A stretch of DNA of 64,000 nucleotides, taken from Ohtaekwangia sp036786105 (GTDB lineage: Bacteria > Bacteroidota > Bacteroidia > Cytophagales > Cyclobacteriaceae). A program made the translations under genes and the position numbers. Under the pieces are notes generated by a model, which worked only from the letters and a program-made list of their open reading frames with translations, was not told where the DNA came from and ran no database searches. Where the stretch lies: assembly GCF_036786105.1 (NCBI RefSeq), contig NZ_DAIQRQ010000007.1, positions 1 through 64,000 on the forward strand. The letters run 5' to 3'. Within the stretch, counting starts at the first letter, position 1. Each line of letters starts with the position of its first letter. Below are positions 45,299-51,811 of this stretch, in pieces.

Positions 45299-46033
45299 TT
45301 AGAAACTAGCCAGGGAAATTCCGACAGTAACCGTGTTGAAGTCCTTTACCTGGCTGTCTTGTGTAGGGCCTTTGCCATTCTTGAACAGATTGGTCAGGTT
45401 ATAATATCCGAACACACTAAAGTTACCAACGCCTACTTTCAGGTAAGCTCCGTATCGGAATTTAGTCAGGTTGAAATCCTGTTTATCTTTCAGCTTCTTC
45501 GTTTCACCGTTCTCAGTATATTTTATTTTGGTGAATGAGTCGAAAAGATACCCTACACGACCACCCACAGAAGCCTTGAAGCTGCGTGCAGGATCGTCAG
45601 GGTTGGAGCGGAAGCATATCTCTACCGGCACTTCAAAGTAATTGGTAATGAGCTGCGACTTCTTGGTTCCATCGCGGCCCGCCTGCGCAGGCGATACCAT
45701 AATTAGTGTACTTCCGCTGTAGTCTAAAGTATATTTGTTAGTGAACTTAAAGCGTTCAAAGCTGAAGCCAACGCCGGGCACAAAACTGAAATTCGATTTC
45801 AGAATACGCATTTCATATTGGTAGTAAACATTCAGAGTACGGGATCCCCAGAAGCCAGTCTTAAAATTGCTGGGAGCCCCCGAAGCGCGGTTCACACCTA
45901 CCTCCAGCACAAAAGTCCCCGGAATGTCGGGTCTGCCGGTTCTTTTTTTGGTAGTTGTTGTTGTGGATGTTTCCTGTGCAAAGGCAGGAATCAATAAAAC
46001 TGATAAAATTAATAGAGCCGCGAATTTTCTCAT
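45299..46033 (-). CDS. Outer membrane beta-barrel protein
   Basis: A 244-residue exported protein. The start at 46033 gives 'MRKFAALLILSVLLIPAFAQ', a clean signal peptide; the longer frame is not plausible. The mature N terminus is a Thr/Lys-rich spacer ('ETSTTTTTKKRTGR'). It is followed by about eight amphipathic strands ('VLEVGVNRASG', 'VYYQYEMRIL', 'VPGVGFSFERF', 'RYGAYLKVGVGNFSVFGYYN') and ends in 'VTVGISLASF' with the terminal Phe expected of a Bam substrate. It is a PorT/OmpA-barrel-like protein of unknown role. A well-spaced promoter lies upstream. Confidence 0.83.
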   Translation of the reverse strand: MRKFAALLILSVLLIPAFAQETSTTTTTKKRTGRPDIPGTFVLEVGVNRASGAPSNFKTGFWGSRTLNVYYQYEMRILKSNFSFVPGVGFSFERFKFTNKYTLDYSGSTLIMVSPAQAGRDGTKKSQLITNYFEVPVEICFRSNPDDPARSFKASVGGRVGYLFDSFTKIKYTENGETKKLKDKQDFNLTKFRYGAYLKVGVGNFSVFGYYNLTNLFKNGKGPTQDSQVKDFNTVTVGISLASF

Positions 46034-46063
46034 GTTAGCCTGTCTGTCAGTAAAATAAAGGTT

Positions 46064-46094
46064 CAAAAATAGCTTTTTTGTTGGCAGAGCCAAA
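46064..46094 (-). promoter_or_regulatory. Promoter of the beta-barrel gene
   Basis: On the minus strand, TTTG (-33, at 46094-46091) is followed after 19 bp by TATTTTTG (-7, 46071-46064). This is a full match to the Bacteroidota housekeeping promoter. The ATG at 46033 lies about 30 bp downstream. Confidence 0.75.
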
Positions 46095-46102
46095 CGTTGT
46101 GT

Positions 46103-46132
46103 TTTGTGAAGTGAATTTATTCTTTACATTTG
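46103..46132 (+). promoter_or_regulatory. Promoter of tRNA-Arg
   Basis: TTTG (46103-46106) and TACATTTG (46125-46132), separated by 18 bp, match the -33/-7 consensus. The mature tRNA starts at 46170, so the leader is about 30 nt. It is divergent from the beta-barrel promoter. Confidence 0.75.
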
Positions 46133-46169
46133 CAGTCCCAAATTCACAGCCGCTCACGCGGAATGAACC

Positions 46170-46246
46170 GCACTCGTAGCTCAATTGAATAGAGCATCTG
46201 ACTACGGATCAGAAGGTTCGGGGTTTGAATCCCTGCGAGTGCACCA
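46170..46246 (+). tRNA. tRNA-Arg (anticodon ACG)
   Basis: A 77-nt gene with an encoded CCA end. The acceptor stem GCACTCG/CGAGTGC is perfect with discriminator A. The D arm is GCTC/GAGC. The anticodon stem TCTGA/TCAGA encloses loop CTACGGA with anticodon ACG. The T arm is CGGGG/CCCTG (one G-U pair) with loop TTTGAAT. It decodes CGU/CGC/CGA after A34-to-I editing. It is followed at once by a tandem array of degenerate copies of itself. Confidence 0.96.
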
Positions 46247-46968
46247 TAAAAGACCGGAGATAATTCTTTGGTCTTTTTTATTTACTCAAGCCTTCAAGTC
46301 CCTATAGCTCATCTTGTCATAGAGCACCCCGATTACTATCGGGGAGGTTCGGGGTTTTCCCGACTATTGTCGGGACTGCGAGTTCACCATGAAAGACCGG
46401 AGATAATTCTTTGGTCTTTTTTATTTACTCAAGCCTTCAAGTCCCTATAGCTCATCTTGTCATAGAGCACCCCGATTACTATCGGGGAGGTTCGGGGTTT
46501 TCCCGACTATTGTCGGGACTGCGAGTNNNNNNNNNNNNNNNNNNNNNNNNNNNNNNNNNNNNNNNNNNNNNNNNNNNNNNNNNNNNNNNNNNNNNNNNNN
46601 NNNNNNNNNNNNNNNNNNNNNNNNNNCCGATTACTATCGGGGAGGTTCGGGGTTTTCCCGACTATTGTCGGGACTGCGAGTGCACCATGAAAGACCGAAG
46701 ATAATCCTTCGGTCTTTTTTATTTACTCAAACCTTCAAGTTCCTATAGCTCATCTTGCCATAGAGCACCCCGATTACTATCGGGGAGGTTCGGGGTTTTC
46801 CGACTATTGTCGGGACTGCGAGTGCACCATAAAAGACCGGAGATAATCCTTCGGTCTTTTTTATTTACTCAAACCTTCAAGTTCCTATAGCTCATCTTGC
46901 CATAGAGCACCCCGATTACTATCGGGGAGGTTTCGGGTTTTCCCGACTATTGTCGGGACTGCGAGTGC
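46247..46968 (+). repeat. Tandem array of about 143-bp tRNA-Arg-derived degenerate units
   Basis: Starting just after the tRNA, units recur with period 143 bp (TCCCTATAG anchors at 46299 and 46442; TTCCTATAG anchors at 46740 and 46882, 142 bp apart). At least five are visible around a 100-N gap. Each unit has a spacer (TTTATTTACTCAA...) and a tRNA-like body. The body keeps the D-arm-like TAGCTCAT...AGAGCA, the AGGTTCGGGGTTT segment and the tRNA 3' end CTGCGAGTGCACCA. The anticodon arm is replaced by a CCCCGAT/ATCGGGG hairpin, and the T loop holds a TCCCGAC/GTCGGGA hairpin. The 5' acceptor strand is lost, so none can be a functional tRNA. Each unit ends in an AAGACC...GGTCTTTTTT terminator hairpin. 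The last unit loses its CCA. Confidence 0.9.
46527..46626. other. Assembly gap (100 N) inside the tRNA-derived array
   Basis: Exactly 100 N in the middle of near-identical 143-bp repeats. The true number of units is therefore unknown and probably larger than assembled. Confidence 0.97.
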
Positions 46969-47302
46969 TATAACTTTCTTTCAGTGATGAAGAAAACGCT
47001 TTATCCTCTTAACCACTGTTTTATGAAACGTTGCTTTAGCATAGAACTTGTCTACGAGCCTTGGAAAAGTAATCGCTTTGTTCAATTCTGATGATGTGCC
47101 CTCTTTAAATAAAGTTGTAATTAGTATTCATATTTTGATCTGAATAGCCTGGTATTTTATACTCTGCTATTGTGCCTGCCGTCCATTTATACCCATAAAC
47201 ATCTTGGGTGCGGTTTTAGGCTTATAACTTTTCTTCAGAATGTGTACAAAATTTGTTTACACTTTTGGTAATAGCCTTTTAGGTGATAAAGCCTTGTAAA
47301 CG
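46969..47302. other. AT-rich intergenic region after the array
   Basis: This 334-bp stretch has no convincing gene. It is visibly richer in A and T than most of the window. It contains an imperfect inverted repeat at 47242-47262 close to the PAP2 gene. No tRNA, integrase or transposase fragment is recognisable. Confidence 0.55.
47242..47262. promoter_or_regulatory. Imperfect inverted repeat upstream of the PAP2 gene
   Basis: GTGTACAAA is followed after two bases by a near-complement, TTTGTTTACAC (one bulge), 41 bp before the ATG. This could be an operator. No dedicated regulator is adjacent. Confidence 0.4.
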
Positions 47303-48256
47303 ATGAAAGTATTTCTTCTTGCTCTTTCCACGACTCTAATTTTTGTTGCCCCCGGGCGAGCGCAGCGGTATGATTCTATAATTTATTCTTCAGATTCATT
47401 GAAGTATAAAAATGTTCAATGCTATAAATATCTAACCAGCACGTTCTGTTACAGCAAACCACAACCCTTCTCATTTGTCACGCATGCTCCCAAAACAATT
47501 TCAATGACATTCAAGGAAACTTTTTCTCGGAAAAGTTTGCCAGTGCTTTCAGCGATAGCGTTATCAACGTTGGTCTTGATTCCATTTGATCAGGATATAA
47601 CCAATGGCGTTCAGAAGCTCAGTAATAATATAGATCTTAATAGCGATATAGTCTACTCGAATGTTCTTGGCTTTAAAATGGGTTCTAAATATATACCCAT
47701 CTATCAGGCCCCGCGTAATTTAAATACAGCGGTATATTCCCTGGGCGAAGGGTTTACAAGTACTATACTCAGTGGAGGTATGTTTATATATGGTAAAATC
47801 AAGCGTGATAATCGCACCTTACAAACGGCAAGTCAGATTATGCAGGCGCAAATAGCGGTCGGGTTGATAACCCAGGTTTTCAAGCGGGTTTCTGGTCGGG
47901 AAAGCCCACGTGTTTCCTCAGCGTCTGGCGGTGTTTGGCGTCCGCTGGTAAGCTTTTCTAATTTTCAGAATCATACCTCGAAATACGATGCATTTCCCTC
48001 TGGCCATTTGGCAACGATGATGGCAACCGTTACTGTATTGACATCAAATTACCCGGAAAAGAAATGGCTTAAGCCGGTATGCTATGCTTTAACAGGTATG
48101 GTGGGATATGCCATGGTTAACAATGGTGTTCATTGGTCGGGCGATTATCCATTGGCGTTGGGTATCGGTTATTTATGTGGAAAGGTAACTGTGAATATGA
48201 ACAGATTTGTACAAGGACAAAGAAGTTCGGAACGAAGAGCCTTTCGTTGGCTATAG
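47303..48256 (+). CDS. PAP2-type phosphatase, exported
   Basis: A 317-residue phosphatidic acid phosphatase type 2/haloperoxidase superfamily protein. An N-terminal signal or anchor runs to 'FVAPGRAQ' (about residue 20). The three catalytic blocks are 'FKRVSGRESPR' (motif 1), 'FPSGHLATMMA' (motif 2, PSGH) and 'NNGVHWSGDYPLALGIGYL' (motif 3, His and Asp). It should dephosphorylate lipid phosphates or undecaprenyl pyrophosphate at the periplasmic face. Its base composition and that of its flanks look more AT-rich than neighbouring genes. It sits just past a tRNA and its derived array, a typical place for acquired DNA, but there are no mobility genes. Confidence 0.87.
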   Translation: MKVFLLALSTTLIFVAPGRAQRYDSIIYSSDSLKYKNVQCYKYLTSTFCYSKPQPFSFVTHAPKTISMTFKETFSRKSLPVLSAIALSTLVLIPFDQDITNGVQKLSNNIDLNSDIVYSNVLGFKMGSKYIPIYQAPRNLNTAVYSLGEGFTSTILSGGMFIYGKIKRDNRTLQTASQIMQAQIAVGLITQVFKRVSGRESPRVSSASGGVWRPLVSFSNFQNHTSKYDAFPSGHLATMMATVTVLTSNYPEKKWLKPVCYALTGMVGYAMVNNGVHWSGDYPLALGIGYLCGKVTVNMNRFVQGQRSSERRAFRWL

Positions 48257-48321
48257 TTAATAAGAAGCAGTCTGTACTTGATTCAATCTGCCACCAGGCA
48301 TGTGTTGTCACAATCTATTTT

Positions 48322-48366
48322 TTCCACAAACATGAAACATATACCATTACTTTCACGTTTGTGGAA
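48322..48366. promoter_or_regulatory. Large inverted repeat abutting the permease start codon
   Basis: The arms TTCCACAAACATGAAA (48322-48337) and TTTCACGTTTGTGGAA (48351-48366) are 16 nt with a single mismatch and a 13-nt loop. The right arm ends 5 nt before the ATG at 48372. As DNA it could be an operator for the PadR protein encoded downstream. As RNA it would fold over the ribosome-binding region. There is no T tract, so it is unlikely to be the PAP2 gene's terminator. Confidence 0.7.
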
Positions 48367-48371
48367 TATAT

Positions 48372-51005
48372 ATGAACAGGGTTTCACCGCCCAAATGGGC
48401 CAGTAGATTTCTGGAATGGTATTGCAATCCCGCATTGCTGGAAGAGATTCAGGGCGATGCGTATGAGCTTTATGCACGTGCTGTCAAGAATCGCGGCCAG
48501 CGTATAGCTGATTTTCAATATATGTGGAATGTGCTGCGCTTCTTTAAATGGTCTAATATCAAACGATCGTCCAATCAATCCAGCCCCAACTTTATGATGT
48601 ATCGAAATTACTTTTCTGTATTCAAGCGGAGCTTTGTGCGCGAAAAGGGATATTCCTTCCTGAACGTATTCGGTCTGGCCATTGGCATTGCCTGTTTTTT
48701 GTTGATCAGCCTATATATGCGCAACGAATATAGCTTCGACAGGATGCATACCAAAGCTGATCGTATTTACCGCGTACATGAAGTGTTGCAATCGAATGGT
48801 GTAGGAGAGCATTCAGCCAGCCAACCGTTTCCGGTAGCCGAAGCATTATTAACAGACCATGGCTCGCAGATATTGAAGGCTGTGAGGTTCTTTAATTTTC
48901 AGGCGCCCACCGTGGCCATGGCTACAGTCGATAATACAAAGGAGTTCAATGAGTCGCGCGTGTTCTGTGTTGATAGTACCGTGTTTGATGTTTTTGATTT
49001 TAAATTTATAGAAGGCGATCCTTCTGCACTTGATAAACGTGAAACCATTGTGCTGACCCAAAGTATGGCGCGCAAATATTTTGGCGGCGAGAATCCTATC
49101 GGGAAGTATCTGCGGTTTCAGGGTAATACAAATTTACTGGTAACCGGTATACTGGAAGATGTGCCGTTGAATACGCACTTTCAGTTTGATTGCCTGATTT
49201 CATTTCGCACACTCGACCAGGTATACGACCCACGCGTACCTCAGTTGTGGCATTGGTATTGGAATCCCTGCTGGACCTATGTTCTATTGCGCGATGCCAG
49301 CGATGCTCCATACCTGGAAGCTGCTATGCCTGCTTTTGTAAAAAAGCATTTCCCTGAATTTATCCGCAATGATGTTAAGCTCGAGCTGTTTCCGCTTACC
49401 GATATACATTTGAAGTCGCATCTCGATTATGAAATACAGCCCAACAGCAGTTTAACTACTTTATATGTATTCGGCTCTATCGGAATTTTTGTTTTACTCA
49501 TCGCATGCATCAACTTCGTTAATCTCAGTACCGCGCGTGCTGCCAATCGTGCAAAAGAAGTAGGCATGCGTAAAACGCTGGGCAGTCATCGTCTGCAGCT
49601 GGTAGGGCAGTTTTTGTTTGAATCTGTTTTGTTGTGCGTGCTGTCAGTTATCATTGCCATTACCCTGGTGCTTGTAATACTGCCTATATTCAATGCCTTT
49701 GCGGAAATGGATGTAAAATCCACTGTTTTGCTGGAACCTTTCTATGTTGCCCTGCTTACATTATTGCCAGTGGGTGTAGGTGTGGCCGCAGGACTTTATC
49801 CTGCTGTAGTACTTTCAGGTTTTAAACCCATCACAGCATTAAAAACACGACTGAATCGTGAAGCTGGCGGAGCGTTTCGCAAAGGATTGGTGGTCGTGCA
49901 ATTTACATTATCCATTGTGTTGCTCGTGGGTACCGGTGTCGCTATAGATCAACTGAGTATGCTGCGCAGAAGTGATACTGGTTTCAAGCAAGACAATGTT
50001 ATTATGATTCCGGTTACACGTTCGCCCGTAGCGCAGAATTATGAATCGTTGAAGAATGAATTTTTGAGAAACAGGAATACGATAAGTGTTACAGCCCTGG
50101 AAGAGGTGCTTGGTGCCAAGCACCAGGTAGGTAACTATATATTTGAAGGACAAACAGAGTCGCGCCCGTTTCCCCGCCTTACAGTGCGCCACGACTTTGC
50201 AAAGACCTTTGATATACCCATTGTAGCGGGGCGTGATTTTTCTGAAGATATAAAAACGGATGATTCGCTGGCGCTCATTGTAAATGAGACGTTTGTAAAA
50301 CAGATGGGATGGGGTTCTAACGAGGCGGCTATTGGCAAAACGTTCAATAACCGGCCTTCGCATCGCATTATCGGAGTAGTAAAGGATTTTAATTTTACGT
50401 CACGGCATAACCCTATTCGGCCACTGGTATTACAGCTGAATACAACGCCTCGTGCATTTGATGTACGCATCAAGTATATGGCTGTTCGTATTTCTGGTAA
50501 TGATATTCCGGGCACAATCGAATGGCTTGGAAAACAATGGAAGGCGCAGATTCCCGGATGGCCTTTTGAATACTTCTTTTTGAAAAACGATCTGGAAAAA
50601 CTTTACAAAGCCGAAACCAAACTCAGTCGTGTTACCATCGTATTCTCGGCGCTGTCTATACTGGTAGCTTGCCTGGGATTGTTTGGTCTGGCTACCTACA
50701 TGGCAGAGCAACGCAAGAAGGAAATGAGCATTCGCAAAGTTTTAGGTAGTTCTACCGCACATATATTTGTATTGTTCTCACGGCATTTTTTCAGCATGAT
50801 TTTAATAGCCAACCTGGTGGCGCTGCCGCTGGCCTATTTGCTGATGACGCTGTGGCTGCAAAGTTTTGCCTATAGGGTAAGTATAAATGTATGGCTTTTT
50901 GGATCCGCTGCTATGACCGCTATTGTTATCGCTTTCTTTACCATCAGCTACCAGGCGGTTCGCATAGCCAGTGTAAATCCTGCAGAGGTATTAAAACGGG
51001 AATAA
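48372..51005 (+). CDS. MacB/FtsX-like permease with N-terminal prefix domain
   Basis: An 877-residue permease. Residues 1-70 form an extra soluble domain ('PPKWASRFLEWYCNPALLEE', 'IQGDAYELYARAVK', 'YMWNVLRFFKW') recognisable as the 'permease prefix domain' seen in Bacteroidota. The two MacB_PCD/FtsX repeats follow, with 'INFVNLSTARAANRAKEVGM' and the C-terminal 'ASVNPAEVLKRE'. No ATPase is nearby. The PadR gene starts 6 bp after its stop, so the pair is an operon. It may be autoregulated through the inverted repeat that abuts its start. The substrate is unknown; the family includes peptide, lipoprotein and drug exporters. Confidence 0.9.
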   Translation: MNRVSPPKWASRFLEWYCNPALLEEIQGDAYELYARAVKNRGQRIADFQYMWNVLRFFKWSNIKRSSNQSSPNFMMYRNYFSVFKRSFVREKGYSFLNVFGLAIGIACFLLISLYMRNEYSFDRMHTKADRIYRVHEVLQSNGVGEHSASQPFPVAEALLTDHGSQILKAVRFFNFQAPTVAMATVDNTKEFNESRVFCVDSTVFDVFDFKFIEGDPSALDKRETIVLTQSMARKYFGGENPIGKYLRFQGNTNLLVTGILEDVPLNTHFQFDCLISFRTLDQVYDPRVPQLWHWYWNPCWTYVLLRDASDAPYLEAAMPAFVKKHFPEFIRNDVKLELFPLTDIHLKSHLDYEIQPNSSLTTLYVFGSIGIFVLLIACINFVNLSTARAANRAKEVGMRKTLGSHRLQLVGQFLFESVLLCVLSVIIAITLVLVILPIFNAFAEMDVKSTVLLEPFYVALLTLLPVGVGVAAGLYPAVVLSGFKPITALKTRLNREAGGAFRKGLVVVQFTLSIVLLVGTGVAIDQLSMLRRSDTGFKQDNVIMIPVTRSPVAQNYESLKNEFLRNRNTISVTALEEVLGAKHQVGNYIFEGQTESRPFPRLTVRHDFAKTFDIPIVAGRDFSEDIKTDDSLALIVNETFVKQMGWGSNEAAIGKTFNNRPSHRIIGVVKDFNFTSRHNPIRPLVLQLNTTPRAFDVRIKYMAVRISGNDIPGTIEWLGKQWKAQIPGWPFEYFFLKNDLEKLYKAETKLSRVTIVFSALSILVACLGLFGLATYMAEQRKKEMSIRKVLGSSTAHIFVLFSRHFFSMILIANLVALPLAYLLMTLWLQSFAYRVSINVWLFGSAAMTAIVIAFFTISYQAVRIASVNPAEVLKRE

Positions 51006-51011
51006 AAAAGT

Positions 51012-51350
51012 ATGAAAGGAACATATTTAGGAGAGCTTGAAGAATTGGTATTGCTTACAGTAGGAGCACTATATAAGGATGCGTATGGTGTTGCCGTGAT
51101 GGATGAGATTGAACGGCAAACCGGCCGCAGTCTTAACATCAGCGCTGTACATACTGTATTAAAACGCCTCGAAGAAAAGAACTATGTAACTTCGAAGATG
51201 GGTGACCCCACAGGCGAACGTGGCGGTCGCCGCAAACGACTCTTTATGTTAACCGCTGCCGGAAAACGTGCACTGAGTGAAACCAATGAGGTGCGTAACG
51301 AACTCTTCAACAAAATACCCAAGGTGGCCCTGCAATTTAACGTTGCTTAA
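51012..51350 (+). CDS. PadR-family transcriptional regulator
   Basis: A 112-residue winged-helix repressor. 'MKGTYLGELEELVLLTVGAL' followed by 'DAYGVAVMDEIERQTGRSLN' and 'AVHTVLKRLEEKNYV' is the PadR DNA-binding core, and 'GERGGRRKRLFMLTAAGKRAL' forms the wing and linker. The C-terminal dimer helix is short (PadR-s1 type). It lies 6 bp downstream of the prefix-domain permease. A homologue at 60608 (109 residues, same 'YLGELEELVLL' start) sits before its permease instead. Confidence 0.93.
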   Translation: MKGTYLGELEELVLLTVGALYKDAYGVAVMDEIERQTGRSLNISAVHTVLKRLEEKNYVTSKMGDPTGERGGRRKRLFMLTAAGKRALSETNEVRNELFNKIPKVALQFNVA

Positions 51351-51757
51351 GATATAGGTTGCTGCTATTCTCATAGCATCGTTCCCGAAACCATTAGTCA
51401 CTCATTTCCCCGGTGAGCTATACGGTTGGCAATATATTTTTAGCATCGGTAAACCCTATCTATAACCAACAGCCTGATGCTGATAAAGGCGGTGTTATCA
51501 TATCATCTCTTGTTAAATTTCCATCTGCTTGTGTGACAGATGAGTTTTTACAAACTCGATGTCTATTGTTCACATCTCCAATAACATTGCAGGTTCAGAA
51601 ATTAATTTATTAAGATCAAACATTTCGTTATGCAAGAGAGCATGTGGCAGAGTACTGTCAGCGTAATCCATAGGAAACAAGCGGTTAAACACTTGTTGTG
51701 TCCATCCTACACAATGAAAATGGCATTTATGTAATATGCTTCTGGAGTTTTCGAAGT
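51351..51757. other. Long AT-rich intergenic region
   Basis: The full gap to the next gene is 461 bp. I see no gene with family character in it; a GTG-initiated 66-codon frame at 51413 has no recognisable features. No terminator for the PadR gene is obvious. The end holds a strong inverted repeat (51758-51778). Confidence 0.5.
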
Positions 51758-51778
51758 AATGTGTATCTTGTACACATT
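51758..51778. promoter_or_regulatory. Inverted repeat at the promoter of the ThuA/PQQ dehydrogenase gene
   Basis: AATGTGTA (51758-51765) and TACACATT (51771-51778) are perfect 8-nt arms with a 5-nt spacer TCTTG. The repeat contains TATCTTG, close to the TAnnTTTG -7 box, 34 bp before the ATG. The palindrome would overlap the promoter, as a repressor site would. Confidence 0.6.
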
Positions 51779-51811
51779 GATTTCGACCCAACCAATCATT
51801 ACTCAAAACGC

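Noticed and set aside
46268..46704. Short open frames with identical peptides inside the 143-bp array
   Set aside because: They repeat because the DNA repeats. They run through tRNA-like hairpins and terminators and have no start context, so they are not genes.
46247..46968. CRISPR array
   Set aside because: The period (143 bp) is too long, spacers are not unique, the repeated unit is tRNA-derived, and no cas genes are present.
51413..51613. 66-codon frame in the intergenic region after PadR
   Set aside because: It needs a GTG start, has no recognisable family, and lies in low-GC DNA with stop-poor frames by chance.
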